Positions 24,224 to 51,917 of a stretch of DNA of 64,000 nt are shown here, piece by piece. Source of the stretch: Chrysomallon squamiferum (lineage: Eukaryota > Mollusca > Gastropoda > Neomphalida > Peltospiridae). Within the stretch, counting starts at the first letter, position 1. Each line of letters begins with the position of its first letter. Under the pieces are notes generated by a model, which did not search any database, had not been told where the DNA came from, and saw nothing but the letters and a program-made list of their open reading frames with translations. Both the position numbers and the translations under genes were made by a program. The stretch spans positions 170,911 through 234,910 of the forward strand of contig CM022669.1 in NCBI GenBank assembly GCA_012295275.1. The letters are read 5' to 3'.

Positions 24224-26017
24224 AAAGGAAAATAATTATTATTAACAAATATTAATTACAAAAGTATTGCTAAATTAATTAATGCAAATAAATAAATAAA
24301 CTATAGTTTTCTTCGTTTTCAATGGCTGTTAGACTGATATTAAACAACTTGTTGTGTATGTATGTGTGTGTATTTTTTTTAATTATTATTATTATTATTT
24401 ATTTATTTATTTTTAATTTTTGATTTTTTAAATTTAATTTTTAATGTTCATATATAGGTTAATATTATATCAAAAATTAAAACAAAAGTTCAGATTAAAT
24501 TTTCTTCCCATGAAATATTTTCTGGGAATAATTCTGAAGTAATAATAATTCTAAAATTCTTGGTCTTTCCATGTTATTCCAGAAAAATCATAATTAAATA
24601 AATTTGAACTAGTATGCGAATTAAACAACTTGGGTGTGTATGTATGTGTGTGTATTTTTTTTTATTATTATTATTATTTATTTATTCATTTTTATTATTT
24701 ATTTATTTTTTTTTTATTTAATTTTTAATGTTCATGTATAAGTTAATACTGTATTAAAATTGAAAACAAAAGTTCAGATTAAATTTTTTTCCCATGAATA
24801 AAATTCTAAAATATTTGACCTTTCCACATTATTGCAGAAAAATCATAAATTTAAGAAATGAAATTTGAACTAGAACATTAATTTAAAAAAAAAAAAAAAA
24901 AATGAAATGTCTAACAATTTATATATAAATGGAATTTCTAAGAATAAAATAAATGTAATGTAAAAAAGAGAAAAAGTAAATTGAAAAACACCTATATTCA
25001 ATAACAGAAAGGAACTTCTATGAAATAAAGGTTTTTGTCATCAGAATGGGAAAATGCCCAATATATGTATTAAGAAAGAATGATCTTTTAATAAATTCTT
25101 CATCTGTCATCATATAACTTGGATTATAAATACTCATAAACATTACATTCACGTAATAACATGAAATTAAATGACTACATTTGTCTAAGTTATTTAAAAC
25201 AAATGAAAAACATAACCAATAAAAATATTAATATCAGATGAGACTTTTATTATATAAGAACTGATGGTAATATTGTTACTACAGCTTCAAAATAAATCAT
25301 GGCCGTATTATGTGCAATTTATATTAACTGATAAATGGACACATAAATTATATTAAGAATTGTTATGACTGGTACAAAATAATTGTGAAAAAACTATATA
25401 CAATTATATTTTCAATTATTTATATAAAATACTGCTAGGTTCCTGCCCTTTGGAATCATCATTATTTTCATTCTTTATTTTGGGTATATCTTATATAAGA
25501 TGACATTTTCATGTTTTTATGTCATGTTATTCACTATGTACATTAATAACAACTCTTTGTAATTCAATCTATTCACTTTTCAGTTACAATTTATTCTTCA
25601 GTTATTTGATTCTGATAATTGCTTTGATTTTGCTGCTGAAAACTCCCAGGAATAAATATAATTATTAACAATTTTTCACAAATTCAATTTGAAATTTTTG
25701 ATTGAGTTAAATATCATATACATTTAAAAATACACAAAATTTGAGTTCTTACTACAAAATGTCATGTATTATAAAAGATAAAGAGAAAAATGCTAAAAAA
25801 AAGAAAAAAACATGTTAGAAATTATAATAATTATAGGGAAATATAAATGTAATTCGTTCTTGTAAATTTTAATAAATATTTAAATTAACTGTAGAATTTT
25901 CTGATTCTAATGACACAGACACATATATTTTACACTTTGGTTTGTTTGATAGGGAAAAAGAAAAAACTATTTTCATTCCTGTTAAACCAATATTGACTAT
26001 ATAAATTATTTATATGA
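23747..26017. other. AT-rich intergenic region with (GA)n and duplicated segment
   Basis: No gene is supported. It includes a (GA)n tract at 24170-24220. A segment of about 250 bp is present twice (about 24340-24610 and 24620-24870). Both copies share TTGTGTGTATGTATGTGTGT-like starts, TTAATGTTCATATATAGGTT-like middles and AAAAATCATAA ends. The 3' part probably includes the untranslated end of the minus-strand gene starting at 27484. Confidence 0.6.
24170..24220. repeat. (GA)n microsatellite
   Basis: About 25 uninterrupted AG dinucleotides. Confidence 0.95.
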
Positions 26018-27484
26018 TCACAAAGACAGGTCATTCCTAATGGATAAACCCCTAGATGTTATGGCAGCACTGACAGCAAATTGCAAAACATCATCTGAAG
26101 CATGCTCTGATGCATCACTTAAAACATGTTCTTCACCATTATCATCATTCTCTGTCAGACACTCAACAGTAATCTTTTCTTCATTAACTATTGGCTTTAG
26201 CTGTTGAGAAAAAGATTTTTCATTGGTTGGTAGGTTATTTACTCTTACTTCACATTCTGTGGTTGGTCTATAGATTCTTGTAGCACTTTCCAAAGACAGT
26301 TCAAACACTTGTTCTGAAGCCCCTGTAATCTGGGAAATCAGTGGATGTATTCTGTCATTGTGGTCATTGTTATCTCTAAGCCACAGTCCTCGGAAACGAA
26401 TTGCTTCATTTACTCCTTCATCCTCTAGGAACAATCTGTTCCAGTCACTGGTGCTGACCTCTGGAGTGAGACCCATCTCTTCAAGTGTTTTATTGATAGC
26501 ATTGTCAACAATGGCTTTGGCTGTGTGCTGACTTTGCCAGTGACACAGGAAAGTATCTTCCTCTGAAGGACTATGAGGACTGGAAACATCTACAGTTGGA
26601 ACATTTGAATCTAGTCTAATACTAACATGCTCATGGCTAGGCATATCAAAACTGCAAGCAGTCAAATCATCTTTTACCAGGAAACTATGAAAAGAATTAC
26701 CTGGTTTTTGAATTCTGTATGATAAAGTTTCACCCTGTCTGTTGGAATGCACCATGTTCATAAGATTCAACTTTTTTGCCTGGATATCCACTTTAGTTTG
26801 AATCAAGTCCATGAAATTTGAATTAGAAGACTCTATTGCCATTATGTTTTCTGTCTGGTCACAATGGGTACCAGCATTATCATCAACAATAACAGTGGAG
26901 CACCCTGCTTCAGATAATTTAGAATTATCTGTACCTTTTAAAACTGAATTATCTGAAACTGTCTGTTTTGTGGATACATCACTACTGTTTACATGACTTT
27001 GGAAACTACACCCAGCAATGCCTGGCAAAATAGAATTATGTGTAGTTTCATATGGTGGAATCTTTATGAACTCTGAACAGATAGTCCCCATTTTTGAATA
27101 ACCTTGCACCATTTCCTGGCTTAGCTGGTGTGATTTTATAATAGATGCATCTCCATCAGAATCAGATAGTCTATCATCAATAGCTATGCTGTGATTTCTG
27201 GAATAGTACTTAGTGTCTGAAACACTTTGCTTCATACACTGTCTCTCATTCTCTTTCATTTTACCTGATGACTCCAACAAAGTCGCAGCAACATTTTCTG
27301 CTTGAACATGTCTTAAACTATTTCCCTTAGTGATGTCGGAGCACTGTTTTAACGATGCCTCATTATTTCTGTTTCTCTTTTGACCTTTAACTTGCCAATG
27401 ATACCTGGCCTTCTTTAAGGGAGGTTCTAAATACATATCAGGTTCAGCATTTGGAATATTTTCTTCCATTTCTTTTTCTTCCAT
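26018..27484 (-). CDS. Unrecognised probable nuclear protein, 488 aa
   Basis: A single open coding exon starting MEEKEMEENIPNAEPDMYLE. A basic motif PPLKKARYHWQVKGQKRNR (about residues 22-40) looks like a nuclear localisation signal. The middle is long, polar, Ser/Asn-rich and probably disordered, with an acidic DDRLSDSDGDAS patch. The C-terminal part is better conserved-looking: HWQSQHTAKAIVDNAINK, LEEMGLTPE, DWNRLFLEDEGVNEAIRFRG and LWLRDNNDH. An acidic tail follows (ENDDNGEEHVLSDASEHASD), ending RGLSIRNDLSL. There is an acceptor-like TTTATTTCAG about 95 bp upstream, so the 5' leader is probably spliced. It is divergently arranged with KATNAL2, 0.88 kb apart. Codon use and length make it a real gene. 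I do not recognise the family. Confidence 0.82.
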   Translation of the reverse strand: MEEKEMEENIPNAEPDMYLEPPLKKARYHWQVKGQKRNRNNEASLKQCSDITKGNSLRHVQAENVAATLLESSGKMKENERQCMKQSVSDTKYYSRNHSIAIDDRLSDSDGDASIIKSHQLSQEMVQGYSKMGTICSEFIKIPPYETTHNSILPGIAGCSFQSHVNSSDVSTKQTVSDNSVLKGTDNSKLSEAGCSTVIVDDNAGTHCDQTENIMAIESSNSNFMDLIQTKVDIQAKKLNLMNMVHSNRQGETLSYRIQKPGNSFHSFLVKDDLTACSFDMPSHEHVSIRLDSNVPTVDVSSPHSPSEEDTFLCHWQSQHTAKAIVDNAINKTLEEMGLTPEVSTSDWNRLFLEDEGVNEAIRFRGLWLRDNNDHNDRIHPLISQITGASEQVFELSLESATRIYRPTTECEVRVNNLPTNEKSFSQQLKPIVNEEKITVECLTENDDNGEEHVLSDASEHASDDVLQFAVSAAITSRGLSIRNDLSL

Positions 27485-28365
27485 TGCAATTAAAGAACAC
27501 TCAGATGCTTGTTGAAAGAAAAATACTTTCTCACAATATTAATGGTAGCTGCTGTTTATCTAACCAAAATGGGAATTCATCTGAAATAAATATATAAAGT
27601 TCTCTGAATTTACATGTTACAATAATTTAAAAATATTATTATATATTTTACCTTTACAGTTTAACTTTACTGTCCATCTGTTCATTTTTAACTCCATATT
27701 TTTCGTGTCGCATTGTTTATTTATTAATAAAAATCGAAGATAAATATAAAGATATATCGACGGTTTAGAGCTAAAAGGTCTTAAGTGCATAAATATATAT
27801 AAGCACTAAAGACCTTCTGGCTCTAACCCCATGAATATATTCTTTTTTCGTAAATCAGATTAGCTCTTACATACATACTACAACTACCAGTGTACACCAC
27901 AGCACTCTACTTTAATATAATAATTCACAATAACATTATTGAAACAAAATCATGATAATGTTATTTGCTTTACCATTTACGTACCCATCTCCTTATACAG
28001 TCTGCTAAAAACCTAACTTGTGCTTTTTCTATCCTTAGCGCATACAATACGAATACCTATTTTTACTTGATTCTTGAGAGCAATTCCACATTTTATATAA
28101 CCCATAAAAATAAATCAGCGCATATAGTTGTTGTTGTTTTTGTTTAGTAAAAAACCTCTTAGTCGAATTATTTGAAAGAAAGAAATTTTAAATACATTCA
28201 AATATTTTCATTGGAAATTGTTTAAAAGAACTGTGTTTTGTAATTCTTCAATTAATTATGTCGAGACTTTGCGAGATTTGACCTGCAGCCATATTTTGAT
28301 TTGTATGTCTTCGCGACCGAAACGATGCACTTGAATATAAGGAATTTCAAAAAAACGTTTCCGAC
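27485..28365. promoter_or_regulatory. Divergent intergenic/promoter region between minus-strand gene and KATNAL2
   Basis: The two start codons are 881 bp apart on opposite strands, so the genes probably share promoter DNA. A 5' untranslated exon of the minus gene likely lies around 27485-27580, ended by an acceptor. An imperfect inverted repeat lies at about 27765-27825: a GAGCTAAAAGGTCTTAAGTGC-like arm against GCACTAAAGACCTTCTGGCTC. The last 120 bp before KATNAL2 is the least AT-rich part. No TATA box can be assigned confidently. Confidence 0.5.
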
Positions 28366-42605
<14,240 letters not shown>

Positions 42606-44700
42606 CCAAAGTGTTTATAGGTGAATGTTGTTTAGTCATCTTGAAATTGTTTTTACATTTTTCACCTGTTAGAGCCTCTGTGGCAAATGCAGTTAACAAC
42701 AGTATTAAGATGTAAATTTATTGTTGACAAGTCAAAAGTGTGTGTTTCTGTGTAAAAGGCTATTGGACATTTTAAAAAATAGATATAAAATGTTTCATGG
42801 TTATGTTAATAACTTGTGAAAAAATGTGATTGTTTATAGATAAAATGTACACTTTCTTGTTATTACATCTGACTCTGCACCATTAAAGTCATCTATAATT
42901 GTATGTAGATAAATATAATTCTATTGATTGGTGTGAAATGGTGGTCAGCTGCTTTTTGCATACATAATTTGTCTATTCGAATGTCCTACTGGACTTCATT
43001 CTTCTGCCACTAACGAGAATGTCAATTAAGCTGTTTTATTTCTTTCATTCTTTAAACAAAAGGGGAAACAAAAAACTAATTTATATCATATTACATGCAA
43101 CATTAGAATTGTTTTCTGTATGTTTATTTGTTGCATCTGTATCATGTTTTGTTTATTATATTTAAGAGAAACAAATTTTCTTCATATCTGTCCATGGTTT
43201 ACAGCAGATTCTTCATTTAACTTTTTTATATATAAATAATTTAATGTATCACAAGTTGGGATTCATATTTTTATCTTATGATCTAAATGTTGAATAACTG
43301 TTTTTGTATTCGGTTTAGTTATTGTAATGGACTCCAAACGTACCTCTTTTTGTGATCTAGTCCATACATTCCCAATTTAAATTAATAAATAAAAATTAAT
43401 GAAGATGACAGTAATGATAATTTAAAGATATTTTGCTACAATTGTTTTGGGGGTTTTTGGGGTTCTTTTTTTTACACAGTATGTGCAAGTATATTTACAG
43501 TTTATATCAAAGTTTTGATTGTATTAATGAATAAATTTTTAAAATTATAATTCTTAGTAATTTATTTGAATGTTAAAAGTATCAAATATGTCATCCACAG
43601 CAGCCCAATCTGTGATAAAAAAAAAAAAAAATTTTTTTTTTTTCCTTTACGTCAGATTATATTCATATTTTGTTAAGTATGTTTTAATATATATAGAATA
43701 AAAGTGCAATTGAGTATTTTTATTTTATTTATTTATTTATTTTTACTTTTATTGTTTTAGTATTCTGCACTAGCGACCATTTGATATATTTTATGTGTGA
43801 ATTACTAGTGAAACAATCTTTGTATGAAATTGACTTATGAATTTTAATTTCTCTTTATGATTTATTCCTCAACTGAAATTAATATAAACCATAAAGGGAA
43901 ATAAATGTCAAAATGTGACCAGTTTTCTTTTGTAAGAACAACAGTAATAACATATCATAAAAGAAATTAAAAATGTATATATTTACAACCTTATCATGGA
44001 AATGATCAAATACAGAATGTAAAAATTCAAGTTGATTATAATAAATGTATCATTATAACTTTTGAAATGTGTTACAATAATTTTATTCTCTTTTTAATTA
44101 ATTGCGAGTGCTTTACTATGTTTTTGTTAATAAACTTGAGTGGTTTATTGATGATAATGCTGAGAAATAAGGTTTGGTGTGCCAAATGTTTACAGTTCTT
44201 TTAATCTCTGTTAAATACATGGATTATAAAAAAGTTCTGCTACTGTAACAGAGGATATGACTAATAAATATTTAAAAACTTAACCTGTACAAAAATGCTT
44301 TTATAAAAAATAAATAAGAAATTTTGTATGTTAATGCAAAACTGAACAAATTATTAACATGCTTATTTTCATTAAAAAAAATAAAAACAGTTTAAATTTT
44401 TTTCTTCTTTTTTTTCTTAGAAATAAATGTCTTAGCAAATCATAAAAAAAGTCACTCAGTCTCATGACCATGAATTTGGAATATTTATAGATGGTTCAAC
44501 ATGTAATAAATGTGTCAGTTATATTCAGCAACATAAGTTTTATTTATATCATTATCCTGCAAACAAATATATTATTATTTTGTTGTTTTTACAGCTATTT
44601 ATTATATAATTATTTAGAAAATTTATAAAAGTGATTTTAAATTTTAAAACTGCTGTTTTGTTTTCTTTAGTTTTTTGTAGTTTTATTTTGAATTTTTATA
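42606..44700. other. KATNAL2 3' region and AT-rich intergenic DNA
   Basis: Starts with the KATNAL2 3' untranslated region. Candidate poly(A) signals are ATTAAA near 42881 and AATAAA near 43385 and 43529; which is used cannot be told. There is a poly(A)/poly(T) pair at 43618-43642. No gene or mobile element is recognised in the rest. Confidence 0.6.
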
Positions 44701-45405
44701 CAGTGGTACCTTGACTTACGAGTGCAATAACTTATGAGTTTTCCAAGATTATGAGCACTTGCCCAGTTGATTTTTTGATTTGACTTGTGAGTCAAAATCC
44801 AATTTACGAGCAATTTTCAGATACACCAGCATCCTGTCTTCTTTGTTTACTTCACGTGGTTACCTCACAGCGGAAGCATCTCTGTTGTGTTGTGCTCAAG
44901 TTTTGTGTAGTATTTTGCCAAATTTCTTTTTTCAGACCGGGCAAAGGACAGTGCTAAGAAGAAGAAGTGGATGAGGTCCATTAAGTTAAAGCATAACATT
45001 ATAGAAAAACATGAGCGAGGTGTGCATATAGTCAACTTGACTAGACAATACAAGCATAGTACTTCTACGATATATACCATACTGAAGCAGAAGGAGTCGA
45101 TAAAGGCTTAACTCCAGCCAAAGGCGTTAAAATAATTTGTCTGATTTCCAAGATAAATATACTTTACAAAACTAATTTATTTCTTTACATTCTCTTTTAT
45201 TTTATTTTTATACAATATTTGACACTTATAAATACATTTTTCTTATTTAATAACACATTACAAAAAATTATGTGGTTTTGGGGAGCTGGAATGGATTAAT
45301 TGTATTTCAGTTAATTTCAGTTGGGGAAAACATTTCATATATGAGCAAATAGAGTTATGTGCTCGGTCACAGAATGAATTAAACTTGTAAGTCAATGTAC
45401 CACTA
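44701..45405 (+). mobile_element. Tigger/pogo-like transposon remnant
   Basis: The left end CAGTGGTACCTTGACTTACG matches the inverted right end (read inward TAGTGGTACATTGACTTACA), and TA precedes the left end. The plus strand at 44950-45111 encodes KKKWMRSIKLKHNIIEKHER, GVHIVNLTRQY and STSTIYTILKQKESIK. This is the CENP-B/Tigger-type N-terminal helix-turn-helix. The catalytic domain is missing; at about 705 bp it is a deleted copy. Confidence 0.85.
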
Positions 45406-46093
45406 CATTTTGTTTCTTTGAACAGACTTATTTTATTAAGGTTTGTTTTAACATTGTTCCAGTTTGGACCTTATTTTCTTATCTCAACCAAAACTATGAC
45501 AGTTTTCAGGGTGGATTTTACTTAAATAATGAACAGATATGGCTAAATTCAAATGGTGTGAATCAGGCTTGAGGTTAGCTGAGACTAGGATCACTCAACA
45601 GTCCTTCAAGTGGGTTGTATGCCATTCGTGCCAGTGATTTAGTAATATTAAAAGAACTGCTGTTTAAACCCTGAACGTCTAATATATTAGTTTAAAAACT
45701 TCATAACACATCAAGAATAAATAGTTTTCATTTTCTTTTTTTTTTTGTTTAATTACTTTAATTCATTTGTGAGTCAGACAACAATTTGAATTAAATTAAC
45801 TATTAGACCATATTGACTTATATCTGATTATTTTTTTTAACTAATCAGGTGCTTCAATTATTTTAACTCTTAAGACTTGTTCTGAATTAATTACATCTCA
45901 CATGAACTAAACTTAGATTATTGACTGAACTGGTATCTGAACAGAACTGTTACATTTTTCTTCCACCAGACAGTTCACTGATCTAAGCATACTCTAGCTG
46001 ATGTGGACAAATAAAGTTCTTTCTGATCAGCCCATCCTCACACATTTGAGCAGATTTCAGTAACATCAGTTTGTGAAAATATGGAATGATTGC
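45406..46093. other. Intergenic, 3' side of the ankyrin gene
   Basis: Probably includes the 3' untranslated region of the minus-strand ankyrin gene that stops at 46094. Nothing else is recognised. Confidence 0.5.
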
Positions 46094-49000
46094 TCAGGCT
46101 AAACCCTCAAACATGGACAACATATGTCGTTCTACTGCATGCTTAGCTGAGGAAAAAAAATAGAAACTATTTGTCAGTTTTTAAACATTAAGAATGGACA
46201 GAAACTACATACGCAACATGTCATAATATTGTTCTTAGGTAGAAGTGCACACACACTTAGAGACAAAGACAGTGATGTGAACACAAAACATAACAGTTTT
46301 ACTAAATCAGCGTGAAGCCCAACTTCAGATATATATATATATTCAGACAGATATGATATTTGATGGGTTAGATCCTTTACTATGGATCTTGATAGTATTT
46401 ATATGGATCTTTCACATCAATGCATAAAGATTAACAGGTTCTGGGCCACTGCATACAACATGCATTTGGGATACAGAATATTAAATTTGTCCCTAGAATC
46501 GAAAGGAAAATAACTTCCAAAGTAATAATAATAATAATTACTTGCTTTGTTGTCCTGTCCAACTGCAAGGTCATATGCTGTCATGTGGTCCTCATTTTGT
46601 ACAGTCAGGTCAGCTCCAAACTCGAGCAATGTCTTCACACAGGCTGCATGGTTGTTGAAACATGCATACATCAAAGCTGTACTGCCACTCTAAAATGTAG
46701 ACACACAATACATTATCATTTTTAATTAATTTGGATCACTGGCAGCCATTCATGTTTCTAAGGGAAGCAAGAAATATAATTAATATGCAGTTGTTCTGTG
46801 ATCCACTATGTGTACATACTAAATTAAATTTTTTCATCTTAAGCCAAAATAAAATACAAACTGAACAGGGAGTGGGCTGTACATTACAATCAACAATTAA
46901 TAATAATACTGTTATTTAATAAGTCATTCTTTCATTCAAGTGAAAACATAAAAATACTGCTCCTACTTCATCTACACAGTTCACATCCATGCCTTGCTGA
47001 AGAAGTAATTTCACAATTTCTCTGTATCCATAACAACTGGCTAGCAACAAAGCATTTTCTCCATTTTTCCCATTCAGATTGATATCAGCTTTGCTCTGAA
47101 CAAGAAACTCAACTGTGGGCGTCTGGCCATTGGCACAAGCCCAGTGAAGAGTTGTCAAACCCTGTTCATCAGTCTTGTTGACATCACAACCTAGAAAATA
47201 TTAGATAATATACAAGACATTTTGAAAAAAAGCAGAAAAGCATATATATACTTAGTGTGTGTTTTTAAGTGGCTTTATATATAGAGATTGCAAGCCTGAT
47301 ACTCAGTAGGCCATCTTCCTCTGAAACCATTGTCCAATTTATTAAAAACACCTAGAAAATATTTTAAATATTGGCATTCAGAAAAAATTGTCAGCTGATT
47401 GCAAAGCTTATTTATTTGAATTCAGATCTTTTCTGTTACCAGTTCCCTATGTCTGACTTATCAAAATCCACTTTAAGTCTTCTTTCACCAGAAAGTACAG
47501 AGCCAAAATCTAATATTAAATTTTCACTAGTGACAATATACAGGGAGACTTGACTTACTGAGCTGAGACAATCTAAATGTTAATAAGTAATGCAGTTCAT
47601 GCCAATGTTGATTTGAACAGGGTGAATGACTGATGAACAGGAGTCATTTTAAAGATTTGAAATGTTCATTTATTAACAATCAATAGAAATAGTCAAATAT
47701 CTTTATAATATTAATATATAACTGTACTTTAGAAAATTTTGAAAGCTATTTCTGCTATAAACAGAAGTTTTTAAATAATCTGATAAAAAACTTTTTAAAA
47801 ATACATGAGACAGAATATTTATTAGTTTCACCATCATTAATCTCCTGCTGCAACATGACAAGTTCTCCTTGTGCTGCCATCTGGTGGATACTAATATCTG
47901 AAAAAGAAGGTAATAATAATAATAAAATAAAAATATAAACAGTGATATATAATTAAATTAATGCTATCTGTCAGGCAAATAATAAAAGGTGTTTAATTAA
48001 AGATCAATTAAACGGTTTTCAGATAATTAAAATGAAAATCCATGACACAGATACTGAACGTGACCTCTGTACAAAACATACACTGAGTCACAGAAGGATA
48101 AAATAAAATTATTCTAATGCTGAAATTTGATTTTAAATATGTTTGATATATTTCAAAGACATAGCTTCCATTCAAAAAACATGCTTTAGCTTGATTATTT
48201 ACATAGCAAAGGAGAAAATATTTTTAGAATTTGATCCATAAATGTAGTTCTTCTGAAAACTGTCACTCATACGAACTGTTCATTTGAGGTAAAACAAATA
48301 CAAACGTTCAATAATGGAAGGTGTTGTGGTCTGAACATTTCCCCTTTGCAGATTTGTCATCACGGTAGAAGGCTGGAAAGATGAAAAAGGAATACAGATG
48401 TTACATTTTAGCACTGTGTAAACTATGAACCATTTAAGGTGGCTACAGTTTACAAGTAGAACAAAACAGAGAATATTAAATGTATCTTTTCGGGGTATTT
48501 TAGTAATAATAATGATGAAATGTATTTCAGAAAGTTTATGGACTATCTTTGTAGCATCACTATCAATTTTTACATCTTTGGAATTATCAAACATCTCAAG
48601 TTTTTTGTTTGTTAGAATTGTAAGAATTAACATAGGTGTGATACATAGGTGTGATATGTATTAATGTGTACAGTCCGTTATAAATCTGTTATGACTTACT
48701 CTAAATGGTGACATGACTGCCTTGCTTGGTGTTCTGTAACCTGCTGATTTGGAAGGTGATGGGTTGCTAAGGTGGATCTGAACAGCACCTGACAACACAA
48801 AAAACAATGTCCTGCAATTGAAACTATAGGTATAGATACAGTTTATAAATTAATTTAAAGAATGTTCAATAATTTTTTTTTATTTCATTGTGTTTTTCTG
48901 TGGGGTTTTTAAATTCCTGTTTAGAATCATGTTAACAGTAAATCTACAAAAATAATGTGGTTGTAAACTATCAACTGACATATTCCATTTTGTTATGGAA

Positions 49001-49601
49001 GAATTATTCTGAATAAGAATTTCTTTTTTAAATATTTAAAAAAATAATAAAAATAAATAATATAATTATTTATATACTAAATAGATACAATATTGGTTAT
49101 AAGCTTATGCTACATTATTTTAGCTCAATGTAATTTAAATTATTTTAATTAAAACAATGTACATGCATATATATGTGTTTATGTGGAAAACTAATTGTGT
49201 TTGTAAAATATTCTGTTTTACTTAAGAATTATTCTGAATAAAAATTAAAAATATAATAATAATAATAATAAATTAATATAATTATTTATATGTACATAGA
49301 TGTTTCTTTACTAGCTTGTACATTAATTTAGGTGTGTGTGTATTACTATTATTATAATATGTAAATATTATATTAATATGTCATATTTGACCTCTTTACC
49401 ATCAACAAAGGCATTTTCTACTTCTAAGTCATTAAGTTCCTGGTCACTGTCTATTGGAGAAAAAAGATGACGTCCTGCAGAAGATATTCTTTTAACAGGA
49501 GATACACCTTTCCAGCTTGGATCCATAATTCTTCTAAATCTTTCTATCTGATCAGTGTCAGAAGAAGAAACCAATGAGGCAGGTTGATGATTAAATTCCA
49601 T
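46094..49601 (-). CDS. Ankyrin repeat protein of the ANKRA2/RFXANK family, 282 aa
   Basis: Seven exons on the minus strand: 49601-49400, 48788-48700, 48372-48306, 47897-47832, 47190-46967, 46689-46542 and 46146-46094, phases consistent. The first ~97 residues are Ser-rich with SPVKRISSAGRHLFSP and SPSKSAGYRTPSKAVMSPF, both rich in SP sites. MTNLQRGN then aligns with the LTNRQRGN lead-in of ANKRA2/RFXANK. The ankyrin array starts ISIHQMAAQGELVMLQQEI, as in that family, and runs on through GLTTLHWACANGQ, GENALLLASCYGYREIVKLL and GSTALMYACFNNHAACVKTL. It ends in a helix like the family's (AVERHMLSMFEG). Vertebrate ANKRA2 and RFXANK bind PxLPxI/L peptides (class II HDACs, megalin, RFX5 partners). 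One invertebrate gene probably predates their split. The exon 3 donor (GTTTGT) is inferred from phase. Confidence 0.92.
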
Positions 49602-51917
49602 GTTTAGATTTAAAACTAAATCACTGAATAAATAAAAACTGTATAATTATATATATATATATATATATATAATAATAAAACTACAACAACAACATATGTA
49701 CTTATGCTAAATAATATTTAAATTCACTGTTAATTGTCAAATGAAGATGTATTCTATACCAGTTAAAAGAATACCAATCCCAAACGTAAAATTAAAAAAC
49801 CTTTTTCAAGATATCTATAACAGTATGATACCACATTTCAAAGTTTTCCAAAATCTATTTTACATCTTATATTTTTAAAAATAAAGTCAACCTTAAGTCA
49901 CCAAATAGTTTTTTTCAAAAGATGTCATAATCAGATTTACATTATCTATTCAGTAAAGTTGGGGTTTTATGAAGAAGTTAATAGAGGTACACATATTGAG
50001 TTAAATACTGTTTTAGGTCTGTTTCAGTTGGTAGATGAACATGAGAGCCTGACTGAGTAAGAGTTGTGGTTTGTGAATAGGTAATTTTCTATGATTTTGA
50101 CATTTCCAACTTCAGACCACCTTCAAGTTATTGTTCCTTAGTGGTTATGTTTCACAAATTGGACATTACCACTTCACTTCAAATGACTGTTAATATATGA
50201 GGGTTATTTGTAAAAGGCAGGATGTGAGAGCAGATATATCTATATATTCCATTTAAACAATCTATTAAGCATAACTGACCAGTTTCGTTTAACCTTTCGT
50301 GCAACATAATCGCCTATCTTTATATTCAGTGAATCATGATTCAGTATCACAGATAAAAAAAGAAAAAGTGATTTCACATGCTATTACAGTATTAGTATTT
50401 CCACAGAATCGTATTTTTTTGTCCACCCAGAATTAGTCAAATTTTCACTGAACAAAGTATGAATTTTTACTGTATATTCAAATAATAAATAAATATTTTT
50501 CAAAACCATTTGGCATTTCAACCTCTGCCCTTTAATTTTAATATAAATATATTTGCATTGGCAAAAGTGCATTGTATTGTCAGCTTCGTAATAATACTGA
50601 AAATGTTAAACAATTAACAATTTAACATTACTAAGGTGAACAGTCCCCTGGTACCTCATTTTCAGGTATGAGTTTCCCATATTTGCCACACTGAAGTGAG
50701 GGTATAAGTGATGATCAGGTGAATCCTTGGAGCTGCATTTGTACATCAAATAATAAGAACTGGTGAGGATTGATTAACCCTAACTTAATAATAAATTACA
50801 TCATAAATGTTTCACACTTATATACCAACACACATTACTACCACCATCACAACAATAACTTTAGAAAAATCCTCACTATTACTACAACACCATTATTATT
50901 ATCACAAATATCTCCTCAGCATCATTATTACCAATACCATTAAAATTAATATATATCTTAATTCATTTACACTACCAGAACCATTATTCAAACAACCACT
51001 ACACTATGAACAACACTACTTAAACCATCATCATCAATACCTCATCTGCACAACTACCAGTACCAAAACTACTAATGGTATCAACACCACAACTAACAAC
51101 TCATGACTGATATAACCATTACTACAACACCATTACTGAAAAAATAAAAATAAACAAAAATATATATTCTGTAGTAAATAAAAATAATAAAACAGATGAC
51201 AATAATTTAACAAATAATTCAACAGTATATGAATTTAATCATAATCCATCTTCTATTATAATAAACAGATTTGTAAATAAGAAATAAATATTTATTTATT
51301 TATAACTACATAAAGAATAAATATTAGGAAATGGACACAAAGACAGAGAGAGAGTGTGTGTGTGAGAAACAAAAATTACAGTTTATGAACATATAAAAAA
51401 AAACTAATTGTTTGTGTCTTTCATATTTTATGTCAATCCTGTTTATAATTCAAAAAATCAGAAGTATGAACCAATCTAACTCCTTAATTAAGGGGACAAC
51501 TAATCTGAAATAAAACTTAATTAGTTTATTTGTTTTAATTAAAAATACATCTTTACCATGATTTTTAACATTTAAAGAAAATAATAATAATAATAATAAT
51601 AATAATCTTTAGTAAGTAAATTACTAAAATATATATAATATGATAAAATAAAAACAGTAATACTTTAATCTAAATTCATCTTTTAAATAAATAAACAGAT
51701 TCTGAAATAAGAAAAATTAATTATTTATTAACAACTTAATAAAGAATAAATTCTAAGAAACTGGGAAGAAAAAGAAAGAAAAATTAAAGTAGTTCCAAGT
51801 AATTATTTAGAGGTTTCCATAACGTATATTCATTCTTAATAATTTAGTACTCTGGATGAAAGAGAGGAAAATAGATACCAACTTCCGGAATAATAATAAA
51901 TATTAGCTAAAGTGAAG
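49602..51917. other. AT-rich intergenic region
   Basis: Upstream of the ankyrin gene's start codon, so its promoter should lie here, but no motif is convincing. It contains an (AT)n tract near 49650-49670 and a degenerate CAY-triplet region at 50830-51130. That region gives a Thr/His/Tyr-rich reading frame of no significance. AAT tracts occur near 51580-51606. Confidence 0.6.

Noticed and set aside
48425-48664. 79-codon plus-strand frame
   Set aside because: Lies in an intron of the minus-strand ankyrin gene; no recognisable content.
50807-51106. 99-codon Thr/His/Tyr-rich frame
   Set aside because: Arises from degenerate CAY triplet repeats; no splice or homology support.
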